From: Jejuia rubra | Lineage (GTDB): Bacteria > Bacteroidota > Bacteroidia > Flavobacteriales > Flavobacteriaceae | Length of the DNA stretch: 64,000 bases | Direction: 5' to 3' | Assembly: GCF_042684665.1 (NCBI RefSeq) | Contig: NZ_JBHULY010000016.1 | Location: forward strand, 1-64,000 | Shown: in pieces, positions 16,653-25,057 of the stretch | How positions within the stretch are numbered: the first letter of the stretch is position 1 | Layout of the letters: every line of letters begins with the position of its first letter | The notes under the pieces: generated by a model | Told to the model about the DNA's origin: nothing | Database searches by the model: none | What the model saw: only the letters and a program-made list of their open reading frames with translations | Translations under genes and position numbers: made by a program

Positions 16653-17108
16653 TTAAAGTTTAGATGCTTTTTTTATAGCTTCTTTAATTCTAATATATGT
16701 ACCACATCTGCAAATATTACCATACATTTCTGCACTAATTTCTTCATCTGTTGGGTTTGGGTTTCTCTCAAGCAAAGCCGCCGCCGTCATTATTTGCCCT
16801 GCTTGACAATAACCGCATTGTGCTACATCCAATTCTATCCATGCTTGCTGCACGGGATGGTCTCCATTTGCAGAAAGCCCTTCTATGGTTATAATATTCA
16901 TTCCTTGTAAACTGGAAACCGGACGAGAACAGCTACGGGTAGCTATTCCGTTAACATGAACTGTACAAGCACCGCACTGAGCAATGCCACAGCCATATTT
17001 TGTTCCTACCAGGTTCAGTTTGTCCCTTAATACCCAAAGTAATGGCGTATCAGAATCGGCCTCGAAAGTATGCGATTCATTATTAATCTTTAAAGTGAAT
17101 TTTGGCAT
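16653..17108 (-). CDS. (2Fe-2S)-binding subunit, IorA-like
   Basis: A 151-residue protein with two iron-sulfur domains. The plant-ferredoxin-type cluster motif is YGCGIAQCGACTVHVNG with a further cysteine in TRSC (about residues 38-62). The helical second cluster is AQCGYCQAGQIM and GNICRCGTY (about 97-140). It transfers electrons from the IorB-like molybdenum subunit. It has no signal of its own and is probably co-exported with the Tat-bearing partner. It is the first gene of the operon, with 11 bases to the next gene. The 200-bp region upstream is shared with the divergent transporter gene and is AT-rich. Confidence 0.93.
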   Translation of the reverse strand: MPKFTLKINNESHTFEADSDTPLLWVLRDKLNLVGTKYGCGIAQCGACTVHVNGIATRSCSRPVSSLQGMNIITIEGLSANGDHPVQQAWIELDVAQCGYCQAGQIMTAAALLERNPNPTDEEISAEMYGNICRCGTYIRIKEAIKKASKL

Positions 17109-17311
17109 AATGGTTTAATTTGGTAATAAGGTATTAAAAATTGCTATTAAAAAGGCCCTAAAATATCATTTTAACATAGGCTTATATTGTAAAAAATTAC
17201 CTTACCGTTTTCTAATTTTACCCTTAACAGATTTTTAATACATTTTGTTATCCACATTTATGCTGTAAAAAAATAAACTATTTTTAAGCATTAAATTTTC
17301 AAAACGAATCC

Positions 17312-18781
17312 ATGAAAACCTCAAAGCGTATCGGCTTGGTTTTAGGACCTCTTCTATTTATATTGATTCGGTTGTTTTTTGCTCCCGAAGGCCTATCGGA
17401 CGAGGCCAATGGCGTTTTGGCTTCCACCGCTTGGATTGCCGTTTGGTGGATCACAGAAGCCATTCCAATTGCGGCTACCGCTCTGTTGCCTATTGCCCTG
17501 TTTCCTTTATCTGGTAGCTTAGACATTGGCACCACCACTGCTTCATTTGGACATAAATTTGTGTTTTTATATTTGGGCGGTTTTATTATTGCTATTGCTA
17601 TTGAAAAGTGGAATTTGCACAAACGCATCGCCCTCAATATTATCAATATTATTGGCTCCAACGTTCAAAAAATCATTTTGGGGTTTATGGTAGCCACGGC
17701 ATTTCTTTCGATGTGGATTTCAAATACGGCAACATCCGTGATGATGCTTCCCATTGGCATTGCCATCATTAAACAATTAAAGGACAATCCTAAAACAGAC
17801 GAAGACGAAAATTTGATTTTTGGAAAAGCCCTGATGCTTGCCATTGCCTATAGTGCGTCCATTGGAGGAATTGCTACCTTAATTGGCACACCGCCCAATT
17901 TAGTTTTAGCCGGCGTGGTTTCCGAAACCTACGGTTATGAAATTACATTTTCGCAATGGTTTATTTTTGGATTTCCTATTTCGGTAATTCTTTTAGCAAT
18001 TTGCTGGAAATATTTAACATCGTTTGCCTTCACTTTTAATCAAAATGAATTTCCCGGAGGCAAACAGGAAATAAAGCGACTATTGCAGTCATTAGGAAAA
18101 ATGGCTTATGAGGAAAAAATAGTCGCCATAGTTTTTGCCACCACCGCCTTTTGTTGGATAACGCGTTCCTTTTTACTGAAAAAGATATTGCCCAATATGG
18201 ATGACACGATCATTGCTATTGTATTTGCGCTGGTACTATTTTTAATTCCATCGAAAACGAAACACAAAAATATCATGTCCTGGAAAGATACCCGCGATTT
18301 ACCTTGGGGCATTATCCTTTTATTCGGTGGCGGTATGGCATTGGCCAAGGGTTTTGAAACTAGTGGCCTCGCCCTTTGGATCGGTAATCAAATGACCACC
18401 TTGGTTGGCGTAAGCACTATTGTTTTGATTTTATTGTTGATTGCCTCGGTTAACTTTTTAACGGAAATCACCTCTAATTTAGCAACTACTGCCATGCTAT
18501 TACCCGTATTAGCCCCAATGGCCTTAACTATTGATATGCATCCTTTCGTTTTAATGGTCGGTGCAGCAGTGGCAGCTTCCTGTGCATTTATGCTTCCCGT
18601 TGCCACACCGCCAAATGCCGTAGTTTTTGGTTCAGGTTATTTAAGAATTCCGGATATGGTAAGCAAGGGTATAGTGATGAATGTGATTTCGATTATCATT
18701 TTAACGCTTTTTGTTGTGTTTGTGCTTCCAGAATTATGGGGTATTGTGATTGAACAATTTCCTGAAGCGTTGAAAAAATAG
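17312..18781 (+). CDS. DASS (SLC13) family sodium:anion symporter
   Basis: A 489-residue inner-membrane transporter with about 11-12 hydrophobic segments. It carries the two pseudo-symmetric SNT-type motifs of the divalent-anion:Na+ symporters: WISNTATSVMMLP in the first half and ITSNLATTAMLLPVL in the second, plus the family-typical IGGIATLIGTPPN and MLPVATPPNAVVFG. Likely substrates are C4-dicarboxylates such as succinate or malate; sulfate is a less likely alternative. It is divergent from the molybdoenzyme operon and monocistronic. Confidence 0.92.
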   Translation: MKTSKRIGLVLGPLLFILIRLFFAPEGLSDEANGVLASTAWIAVWWITEAIPIAATALLPIALFPLSGSLDIGTTTASFGHKFVFLYLGGFIIAIAIEKWNLHKRIALNIINIIGSNVQKIILGFMVATAFLSMWISNTATSVMMLPIGIAIIKQLKDNPKTDEDENLIFGKALMLAIAYSASIGGIATLIGTPPNLVLAGVVSETYGYEITFSQWFIFGFPISVILLAICWKYLTSFAFTFNQNEFPGGKQEIKRLLQSLGKMAYEEKIVAIVFATTAFCWITRSFLLKKILPNMDDTIIAIVFALVLFLIPSKTKHKNIMSWKDTRDLPWGIILLFGGGMALAKGFETSGLALWIGNQMTTLVGVSTIVLILLLIASVNFLTEITSNLATTAMLLPVLAPMALTIDMHPFVLMVGAAVAASCAFMLPVATPPNAVVFGSGYLRIPDMVSKGIVMNVISIIILTLFVVFVLPELWGIVIEQFPEALKK

Positions 18782-18867
18782 AACAGAATAGCTATGAGTC
18801 AGGGAAATGTGATAGCTCTCACAATGCCTTGGGTTCAACATAACTAAAGCTTCAATAATTAATTGCA

Positions 18868-18962
18868 GTCATTTCGACTGAAAGGAGAAATCGCATCCCA
18901 ATCTGGTTTGATGTAAGTTTTGGACTAAGCCCTCTGTGATGTCCCTCTTCAGTCGATATGAC
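18868..18962. repeat. Palindromic interspersed repeat, GTCATTTCGACTGAA type
   Basis: Left end GTCATTTCGACTGAA (18868-18882) and right end TTCAGTCGATATGAC (18948-18962) are inverted copies with one mismatch. The inner flanks (AGGAGAAATC and its partner GATGTCCCTC) are partly complementary. This is a common flavobacterial intergenic repeat, here in the convergent space between the transporter and adenine deaminase genes, where it could serve as a bidirectional terminator-like structure. Confidence 0.75.
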
Positions 18963-18970
18963 AAAAAGCA

Positions 18971-20590
18971 TCAACATTCAACTGAGGTGAATTCAAATCT
19001 ATTTCCATTGAAAAGGCCTTTATCGCTTAATTTTAATGCTGGTATTACCAACAGTGCCATAAAGGACAACGTCATGAATGGCGCGTTCAATTTGCTCCCT
19101 AATGCCTTTGCAAATGCATCCAACTCGGCATAAGCCTTCCCAATGGTTTCGGCATCCATATCGCTCATAATTCCTGCCACAGGAAGTGAAATCACTTTTT
19201 CTTCTGAATCTGAAATGGCGCAAATACCACCTTTGTTTTCGATAATGAGATTCACAGCTCTACAAATTGCTTCATCCGAAACGCCAACAGCAATAATGTT
19301 ATGGGAATCGTGACCGACGGAGGAAGCAATAGCCCCTTCCTTTAGCCCAAAGTTTTTTATGAATGCTATTGCCAGTTTTTGATCCTGATAACGATTGACG
19401 ACCACAATTTTCAGAACATCATTTTCAATATCGGAAATCAAATTTCCTTTGGAAATCAAAGCATCTTGATAAATTTCGTTAGTAACCAACTGCCCTTCCA
19501 ACGCTTCGATGACACGGATTTTTTTGGTGGAAGATTCCAATCCAAAATCTGAAACCGTTTTCTTTTTACAGTTAAAATTGTTTAGGGTTTCAAAAGAAGC
19601 TTTAGGAATTAACGATATGCCCTTATCAAAAACCAAAGTTCCATTTATGTACGTTTGAAGTGTTTTGAATTCTTTTAAATCCTCAACAATTATAAAATCT
19701 GCCACATCCCCAACTTGCAACAATCCAACATCCAATTTATAATGTTTAACTGGATTGATGCACGCCACTTGCAACACTTTAAACACATCCATCCCTTTTG
19801 AAACCGCCCTTTCGCACAATTGATTGATATGCCCCTCTAGTAAATCGTCAGGATGCTTATCATCGCTACAAAACATCATGTTTTCAAAATGCTCTGGTAG
19901 CAAATCGATTAAGGCTTCAAAATTTTTGGCTGCACTCCCCTCCCGAATCAAAATCTTCATCCCCTTTTGAAGCTTTTCAAGCGCTTCATCATAAGCAAAG
20001 CATTCATGGTCAGTAGAAATCCCTGTATTGATATATTTTGTGATATCCTCGCCTTTCACACCGGGGGCATGGCCATCAATTGGCTTCCCAAAATGTTTGG
20101 CCCAGGCGATTTTTTTCATTACCTCATCATCATCAAATAAGACTCCGGGATAGTTCATCATTTCTGCCAAATACTTGATATCAGGGTCTTGAAGCAATTG
20201 TTTAATCCCTTCGGAATCAATACTGGCTCCCGCCGATTCATAATTAGTAGCAGGCACGCAGGACGGCGCACCAAAGTTAAATTTGAACGGCACTTGTTTT
20301 CCATTGTCTATCATAAACTGCACCCCTTTTATGCCGAGTACATTAGCAATTTCATGTGGGTCGGAAGCGGTGGCTACTGTGCCATGTTTCACCGCAATTC
20401 TCGCAAATTCCGATGGTACCAACATGGAGCTCTCAATGTGGATGTGGGCATCGATAAAACCAGGGAGAATATAATGGTTGGCATCGTGCTCTTTTTCAAC
20501 AATAGAAACGATTATACCATCTTCAAAAGTGATTTCACCTTTGAAGATGCGATTGTTTTGGATGTCAACTATGTGGCCTTGTAATTTCAT
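18971..20590 (-). CDS. ade: Adenine deaminase
   Basis: A 539-residue cytoplasmic amidohydrolase that converts adenine to hypoxanthine in purine salvage. Motifs: GFIDAHIHIESSML (metal-binding HxH, about residues 45-58), HGTVATASDPHEIANVLG (about 69-86), GHAPG, DHECFAYDEA, and SDDKHPDDL with the metal-binding aspartates. The C-terminal adenine deaminase domain includes SVGHDSHNIIAVG and LPVAGIMSD. Length is typical. The 3' end faces an interspersed repeat; the 5' end is followed upstream by another half repeat and tilS. Confidence 0.95.
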   Translation of the reverse strand: MKLQGHIVDIQNNRIFKGEITFEDGIIVSIVEKEHDANHYILPGFIDAHIHIESSMLVPSEFARIAVKHGTVATASDPHEIANVLGIKGVQFMIDNGKQVPFKFNFGAPSCVPATNYESAGASIDSEGIKQLLQDPDIKYLAEMMNYPGVLFDDDEVMKKIAWAKHFGKPIDGHAPGVKGEDITKYINTGISTDHECFAYDEALEKLQKGMKILIREGSAAKNFEALIDLLPEHFENMMFCSDDKHPDDLLEGHINQLCERAVSKGMDVFKVLQVACINPVKHYKLDVGLLQVGDVADFIIVEDLKEFKTLQTYINGTLVFDKGISLIPKASFETLNNFNCKKKTVSDFGLESSTKKIRVIEALEGQLVTNEIYQDALISKGNLISDIENDVLKIVVVNRYQDQKLAIAFIKNFGLKEGAIASSVGHDSHNIIAVGVSDEAICRAVNLIIENKGGICAISDSEEKVISLPVAGIMSDMDAETIGKAYAELDAFAKALGSKLNAPFMTLSFMALLVIPALKLSDKGLFNGNRFEFTSVEC

Positions 20591-20596
20591 TTTTAA

Positions 20597-20623
20597 GATG
20601 CTTCGACTGCGCTCAGCATGACA
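20597..20623. repeat. Half unit of an interspersed repeat between tilS and ade
   Basis: CTTCGACTGCGCTCAGCATGACA (20601-20623) is a standard flavobacterial repeat arm, related to the GTCAT-CGACTGAA unit at 18868-18962. Only one arm is present. It fills nearly all of the 33-bp gap between the tilS stop codon and the ade start, so any ade promoter would have to lie within tilS. Confidence 0.6.
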
Positions 20624-21937
20624 TTACTTCTTTAAAGTGATTTTAAGAATATGCTTTGTATTATTTGACACTTTAAACCGCTCGTCCGCTCGATAATTTA
20701 CCACCCAAACGATCTCGTCTCCCGAGCACAATAACCAGGTGTTCTCCTTATCCAAAAGCGAAAATTTTTCATCCTTAAAATATTTGCTCAATTTTTTTTT
20801 GCCTTTCATTCCTATCGGATAAAATATATCGCCTTGCTGTTTTTTTCTGAGCTTTAACGGGTATTCCAGCTTGTCTTTATCAACATAAATAGTATTGGAT
20901 TCATGCTTTAAAATAGCATCAGCTTCATCGAAAAATAAAATACCAATAGGTGTTTCTTTTTTTCTTTCTTCTTCTGAAATTATAATATCCTCATGATCTT
21001 CAGATTGGATCGCACTTAGCAATAAGTACTCGCGGTTTTTTATCAATCGATGGGTATTTGAAAACACTTGCTTTCCAGTTTCAGCATCTAATAAATTCAA
21101 CACATCATTCCATTCAGTAAAACCAAATTCTTTTAGTGATTCAAATAAATACGGCTTAGGGTTTGCCAAATTTTTAAATTCAGCAATTTTAAATCTCACT
21201 TGGTTATCGCTTATGTTTTCGATGGCTTTATTTAAAAAAACATCTATGCTTTCTTTTATTATTGCTGAGGAATCATTTAAATTACCTAAAGTAGTTTGAA
21301 AACTCTGCAACAAACTTGGGTTGATCTCCTTTAAAATTGGTACCACTTCATGGCGCAATTTATTTCGAAGGTATTTTACTGAAGCGTTACTACAATCCTC
21401 TCGCCACTTGATGTTATTCTCTTTGGCATACTTTAAAATAGCTTCACTTGAAAAAGGTAACAACGGACGCACAAATTTGTTATTTACTTCAGGGATTCCT
21501 GTTAAGCCCTCAAGTCCCGTACCTCGGGTAAAATTGATTAAAAATGTTTCTAGGTTATCATCGGCATGATGAGCCGTCAAAATATAATCGAACTGCATTT
21601 GTTCGGCCAATTCCGTAAACCATTGATACCGCAACTCGCGCGCCGCCATTTGAATGGACCGTTTATTATCTTCAGCATATGCCTGAGTATCAAATCGCTG
21701 TACAAACACCTCTAAATCGAAATCTTCGCCCAACTCTAAAACAAAGTCTTCATCGGCATCGCTGTCCTTTCCACGTAAATTGAAATTGCAATGGGCCAAG
21801 GCAATATTTAAATTCGATTTGTGGCATAAATGAGTTAAAACTACGCTGTCCACACCTCCGGAAATAGCGACCAAAATCTTAGCTTCCTTTAGAAAATTCA
21901 ATTGAGACTTTATGTGCTTCTTAAACCGTTCCAGCAT
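20624..21937 (-). CDS. tilS: tRNA(Ile)-lysidine synthase
   Basis: A 437-residue enzyme that modifies C34 of the AUA-reading tRNA(Ile) to lysidine using ATP and lysine. The PP-loop SGGVDS is at about residues 26-31. Further motifs are LAHCNFNLRG, AARELRYQW and TAHHADDNLETFLINFTRGTG. The C-terminal TilS domain ends with DEIVWVVNYRADERF. I chose the ATG at 21937, not the one at 21961, because a perfect -7 box TATATTTG overlaps the longer frame and sits exactly 5 bases before this ATG. Essential gene. Confidence 0.95.
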   Translation of the reverse strand: MLERFKKHIKSQLNFLKEAKILVAISGGVDSVVLTHLCHKSNLNIALAHCNFNLRGKDSDADEDFVLELGEDFDLEVFVQRFDTQAYAEDNKRSIQMAARELRYQWFTELAEQMQFDYILTAHHADDNLETFLINFTRGTGLEGLTGIPEVNNKFVRPLLPFSSEAILKYAKENNIKWREDCSNASVKYLRNKLRHEVVPILKEINPSLLQSFQTTLGNLNDSSAIIKESIDVFLNKAIENISDNQVRFKIAEFKNLANPKPYLFESLKEFGFTEWNDVLNLLDAETGKQVFSNTHRLIKNREYLLLSAIQSEDHEDIIISEEERKKETPIGILFFDEADAILKHESNTIYVDKDKLEYPLKLRKKQQGDIFYPIGMKGKKKLSKYFKDEKFSLLDKENTWLLCSGDEIVWVVNYRADERFKVSNNTKHILKITLKK

Positions 21938-21942
21938 AGCTT

Positions 21943-21950
21943 CAAATATA
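21943..21950 (-). promoter_or_regulatory. tilS -7 promoter box, predicted leaderless start
   Basis: On the minus strand TATATTTG fits TAnnTTTG and is followed by AAGCT and then the tilS ATG (21937). With the start point expected 5-7 bases after the box, the message would begin at or next to the start codon. Confidence 0.55.
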
Positions 21951-22060
21951 CGACTTTGCATAGGATATAAGTATTATAAATCGATTTTCATATGACAAAA
22001 ATCATACGCTCGTTTTGGTGCTTTCGTACCTTTAAACAGGCAATTAAAAACATTGAAATT

Positions 22061-22753
22061 ATGTGCACAATAGACCAATTAAACGATAGATCCACTAAAA
22101 TTGAATTCGACAAAAAAGTGGTTTCGGTTACCCATCATTTACAGGCTTATGTGAAACACCGGTTGTATGTTGCTGAATCGACCAAAATTGTTCCTAGGAA
22201 CATGTACAGATCCAACGATATCATAGATGAAGGCATTGCAAAATTTTATGAAAAAGGCTATAATATTGATGCAGAAACACCTGAAATAAAAATTGAACTT
22301 TTTAAAATCGTAGATGCCGATTTGGATGAACTGTTTCAGAAGGAAGCTTTTCACCAAAATACGATGAGCACTACTGGTATTTTGGAAGACGAGTTGGACG
22401 GTTTGGATGAGCAATTTACTGTTGATGAGGATTTTGATTTCGTGATGCACGAAGAACTTAGTGATATTTCCTATCATCAGAACGACAGGGAAAAACATGT
22501 TTTTGTTTATGATGATAATAATGTACAAATTCAAAATGCGTTCGATATCTCTGATATTTCCACTAGGCGCACCAAACATCTTTTGGGAAAATTCTATACT
22601 TGGCTTCCATTGAGGGTGTCGGATATCGTAGATTTATTTGTATTCGGAAAATTGAGTTTTGAGGAGATCTCTAAAATCAAAAATATAGAAATAAAGCGGG
22701 TAGAACGTATTTTAGAACTGGCGATAGAAGACTTTAAGGAGCACCTAAATTAG
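22061..22753 (+). CDS. Sigma-factor-like helix-turn-helix protein of unknown function
   Basis: A 230-residue acidic protein, probably cytoplasmic. The N-terminal part (VVSVTHHLQAYVKHRLYVAESTKIVPRNMYRSNDIIDEG) resembles the helical region of sigma-70 domain 2. The C-terminal part (about 180-230) resembles sigma region 4: LPLRVSDIVDLFVFGKLSFEEISKIKNIEIKRVERILELA. A long acidic linker joins them. I prefer the ATG at 22061; the frame extends to an ATG at 21992, but that region looks like promoter (TACCTTTA near 22029). It may be a divergent sigma factor or a regulator. It is convergent with pabB, their stop codons overlapping. Confidence 0.65.
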   Translation: MCTIDQLNDRSTKIEFDKKVVSVTHHLQAYVKHRLYVAESTKIVPRNMYRSNDIIDEGIAKFYEKGYNIDAETPEIKIELFKIVDADLDELFQKEAFHQNTMSTTGILEDELDGLDEQFTVDEDFDFVMHEELSDISYHQNDREKHVFVYDDNNVQIQNAFDISDISTRRTKHLLGKFYTWLPLRVSDIVDLFVFGKLSFEEISKIKNIEIKRVERILELAIEDFKEHLN

Positions 22754-24051
22754 TTTTCCAAAACCTCACGCATCGCTTTAGCTTTAATCAGGCACTCTTC
22801 GTATTCTTTCAATGGATCACTTTTCGCGGTAATGGCTCCTCCAACGGAATACGAAATGTATTCTTTTGATTCATTATAAAGAATGCTACGAATTACCACA
22901 TTAAAATCAAAATTGCCTTCAGGATCAAAATAACCAATAGCCCCTGAATACAAGCCACGCTTGGTCTCCTCTAGGGATTCGATAATTTTCATGGCCGAAA
23001 TTTTTGGTGCTCCAGTCATACTACCCATGGGGAAGGTACTTTTGATAACATCAACCGGATGCGTTTTGCTATGCACTTTCGAGGTTACCGTGGATATCAT
23101 CTGGTGAACCTGGTCAAAAGTGTAAACCTTGCATAATTCTTCGACTTTTACTGTTCCCTTTAATGCTGTTTTTGAAAGGTCGTTGCGCACCAAATCGGTA
23201 ATCATAATATTCTCGCTTTGCTCTTTTTCATCCATTTGCAAAGCGGTCCTTAATTGCAAATCTTCCTCTGGATTTTCGGCACGTTTTGCAGTACCTTTTA
23301 TCGGTTGAGAAATGATGGTATCATTTTCTCTTTTAATATATCGTTCAGGCGAAGCGCATAATGCATATTTATCATAAACCTTAACGAAGGAAGCAAAGGG
23401 CGGATTAGAAATGGTATTCAAATGTTGATAGGTTTCTAAAGGATAGATGCAGGTATCTTCAGCATAAAATTCTTGACAAAAATTGACCTCGTAAATATCA
23501 CCACGGTGGATGTGTTCGAGTATTCTATTCACTTTGTTGAAATACTCATCCTTGTGGATTTTGAGTTTGATTTTTATATCACTACAGAGATTGCCACGTC
23601 GTGCCTCCTCGCAATGACAAATGGCTTCGAAATCACCATTAAGCTCATCATCTACTCCTTTTAAATATTGAATTTCAAGCTGATTGCCTTTTAGAAGAAA
23701 TAATTTTTTAGGTTGAAAAAAATACAAATCCGGGAAACCTAAACTATCGTCGTTTTTTGAAACTAAGTCCTCCACATCATTTTTTAAATCATAGGTAAGA
23801 TACCCGAAAAGCCAATCCATAGTGGTGCTTTGATACTCCTTTAGCTTTTCAAAACCATCCGAAAAATCGGTTTGAATACTTGTAAAAGCATCCACCGCCA
23901 AAATAGCATCGTAGCTTCCATAGTTTTGGGCCATGTTCCTCCCGGAATTGGAATCCAGCCAAACCACATCATCAAATTGCTGTGCCCAGACCAGCAGTCG
24001 ATTTTTAAAGTTTTCGATATCCTCAATATGATGAATACGGGTTGTTCTCAA
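22750..24051 (-). CDS. pabB: Aminodeoxychorismate synthase component I
   Basis: A 433-residue chorismate-binding enzyme that makes aminodeoxychorismate for folate, with a separate glutaminase subunit. Motifs: HRGDIYEVNFCQEF, SQPIKGTAKR, NIMITDLVRNDLSK, FPMGSMTGAPKI and SGAIGYFDPEGNFDFNVVIRSI. I chose the TTG at 24051 (LRTTRIHH) because a perfect -7 box TACCTTTG lies 17 bases upstream; the open frame runs to 24207 but would overlap the divergent gene. A standard interspersed repeat (about 23586-23620) is translated in frame as CHCEEARRGNLC. Trp-type anthranilate synthase is a less likely alternative. Confidence 0.88.
   Translation of the reverse strand: MRTTRIHHIEDIENFKNRLLVWAQQFDDVVWLDSNSGRNMAQNYGSYDAILAVDAFTSIQTDFSDGFEKLKEYQSTTMDWLFGYLTYDLKNDVEDLVSKNDDSLGFPDLYFFQPKKLFLLKGNQLEIQYLKGVDDELNGDFEAICHCEEARRGNLCSDIKIKLKIHKDEYFNKVNRILEHIHRGDIYEVNFCQEFYAEDTCIYPLETYQHLNTISNPPFASFVKVYDKYALCASPERYIKRENDTIISQPIKGTAKRAENPEEDLQLRTALQMDEKEQSENIMITDLVRNDLSKTALKGTVKVEELCKVYTFDQVHQMISTVTSKVHSKTHPVDVIKSTFPMGSMTGAPKISAMKIIESLEETKRGLYSGAIGYFDPEGNFDFNVVIRSILYNESKEYISYSVGGAITAKSDPLKEYEECLIKAKAMREVLEN
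23586..23620. repeat. Interspersed repeat arm embedded in frame within pabB
   Basis: The minus strand reads GTCATTGCGAGGAGGCACGA followed by CGTGGCAATCTC, a repeat arm widespread in Bacteroidota intergenic DNA. Here it lies inside pabB and is read as CHCEEARRGNLC, in a linker just before the conserved chorismate-binding domain. The frame stays open on both sides. Confidence 0.75.
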
Positions 24052-24068
24052 TTCCGAAAATAAAAAGG

Positions 24069-24076
24069 CAAAGGTA
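24069..24076 (-). promoter_or_regulatory. pabB -7 promoter box
   Basis: The minus strand reads TACCTTTG, a perfect TAnnTTTG match, 17 bases before the preferred TTG start. The divergent gene has TATTTTG on the plus strand at 24107-24113, so the two promoters are about 30 bp apart. Confidence 0.5.
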
Positions 24077-24128
24077 CTTAGAATACTCAAATATTTAAGA
24101 TTTTTGTATTTTGCTTCAAACGAAAAGG

Positions 24129-25016
24129 ATGCACACTTTAAAGAACGACTTACTAACAATTGCCGTGAAGGAGTGCGGGGCAGAGCTTTGCGACATATCT
24201 TCTGCAAAACACAGTACCAAATTTATGTGGAATGCAGACCCCGCAGTTTGGGGAAGCTATGCGCCCAATCTGTTTCCTATTGTTGGTAGACTAAAGGACA
24301 ATACCTATCTATTTGAGGGCAAAACGTATCAACTGCCACGACATGGTTTTTTTAGGCATAGCGAAGCGGTTAAACTATTGGAACAAACTGAAAATAGTTT
24401 GACCTTTGGATTGACCTATAACGACGATACCCTAAAAGTTTATCCGTTTAAGTTTGAATTTCAGATTACATTCACATTGAAGGACAATACCGTTAAGTTA
24501 TTACATACCATCAAAAATTTAGATGACAAACCCCTTTACTTCTCCTTGGGCGGGCATCCCGCCTTTAAATGTCTCGTTTTTCAAAATGAAGATTATGAGG
24601 ATTATTATTTAGAGTTTGAACATTCCGAAACCTCAAAAATACATCTTTTGAACAGTGCCGGACTGTTTTCATCGGAAACCAGACCGATGCTGGAAAACAC
24701 CAAGAAATTACCTTTAACCCACAACTTGTTTAATGACGATGCCCTGATTTTTAAGGATTTGAAATCTAAAAAAGTGGCTTTAAAGAGTCAAAATCAAGGC
24801 GAAATATTATCGGTGAGCTATCACGATTTTGATTATTTGGGGATATGGGCAAAACCCAATGGGGATTATGTTTGCATTGAACCTTGGCTGGGCATTGCCG
24901 ATTCAGAAAACACCGATCAAAACTTTACCACCAAGGAAGGCATCCTTCAATTGAACGCGGATGATACTTTTGGGGCTACGTACCATATCGAAATTAATGA
25001 AGCCCTTTTGGTCTAA
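24129..25016 (+). CDS. Aldose 1-epimerase family protein
   Basis: A 295-residue cytoplasmic protein of the galactose mutarotase-like fold. Visible motifs: GAELCDISSAK, WNADPAVWG followed by NLFPIVGRLKDN, LPRHGFFRHSE (a histidine expected in the sugar-binding site), FSLGGHPAFKC with the catalytic-type histidine, and a late CIEPWLGIADSE with the glutamate expected as base. It probably interconverts sugar anomers; some members act on hexose-6-phosphates. The ATG at 24129 is chosen over the TTG at 24111, because TATTTTG at 24107-24113 looks like the -7 box. Confidence 0.88.
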   Translation: MHTLKNDLLTIAVKECGAELCDISSAKHSTKFMWNADPAVWGSYAPNLFPIVGRLKDNTYLFEGKTYQLPRHGFFRHSEAVKLLEQTENSLTFGLTYNDDTLKVYPFKFEFQITFTLKDNTVKLLHTIKNLDDKPLYFSLGGHPAFKCLVFQNEDYEDYYLEFEHSETSKIHLLNSAGLFSSETRPMLENTKKLPLTHNLFNDDALIFKDLKSKKVALKSQNQGEILSVSYHDFDYLGIWAKPNGDYVCIEPWLGIADSENTDQNFTTKEGILQLNADDTFGATYHIEINEALLV

Positions 25017-25039
25017 CCCGTTTATTACCCTTAACTTTG
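25007..25039 (+). promoter_or_regulatory. Promoter of the DEAD-box helicase gene
   Basis: TTTTGG (25007-25012), a 19-base spacer and TAACTTTG (25032-25039) match the Bacteroidota -33/-7 consensus well. The -33 box lies inside the end of the epimerase gene. It implies translation starts downstream, at the TTG at 25058. Confidence 0.6.
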
Positions 25040-25057
25040 TTGGCTAAACAGTTTGAT

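Noticed and set aside
24052..24207. Upstream extension of pabB by 52 codons
   Set aside because: It overlaps the divergent gene and covers the TACCTTTG promoter; the extra residues do not resemble PabB.
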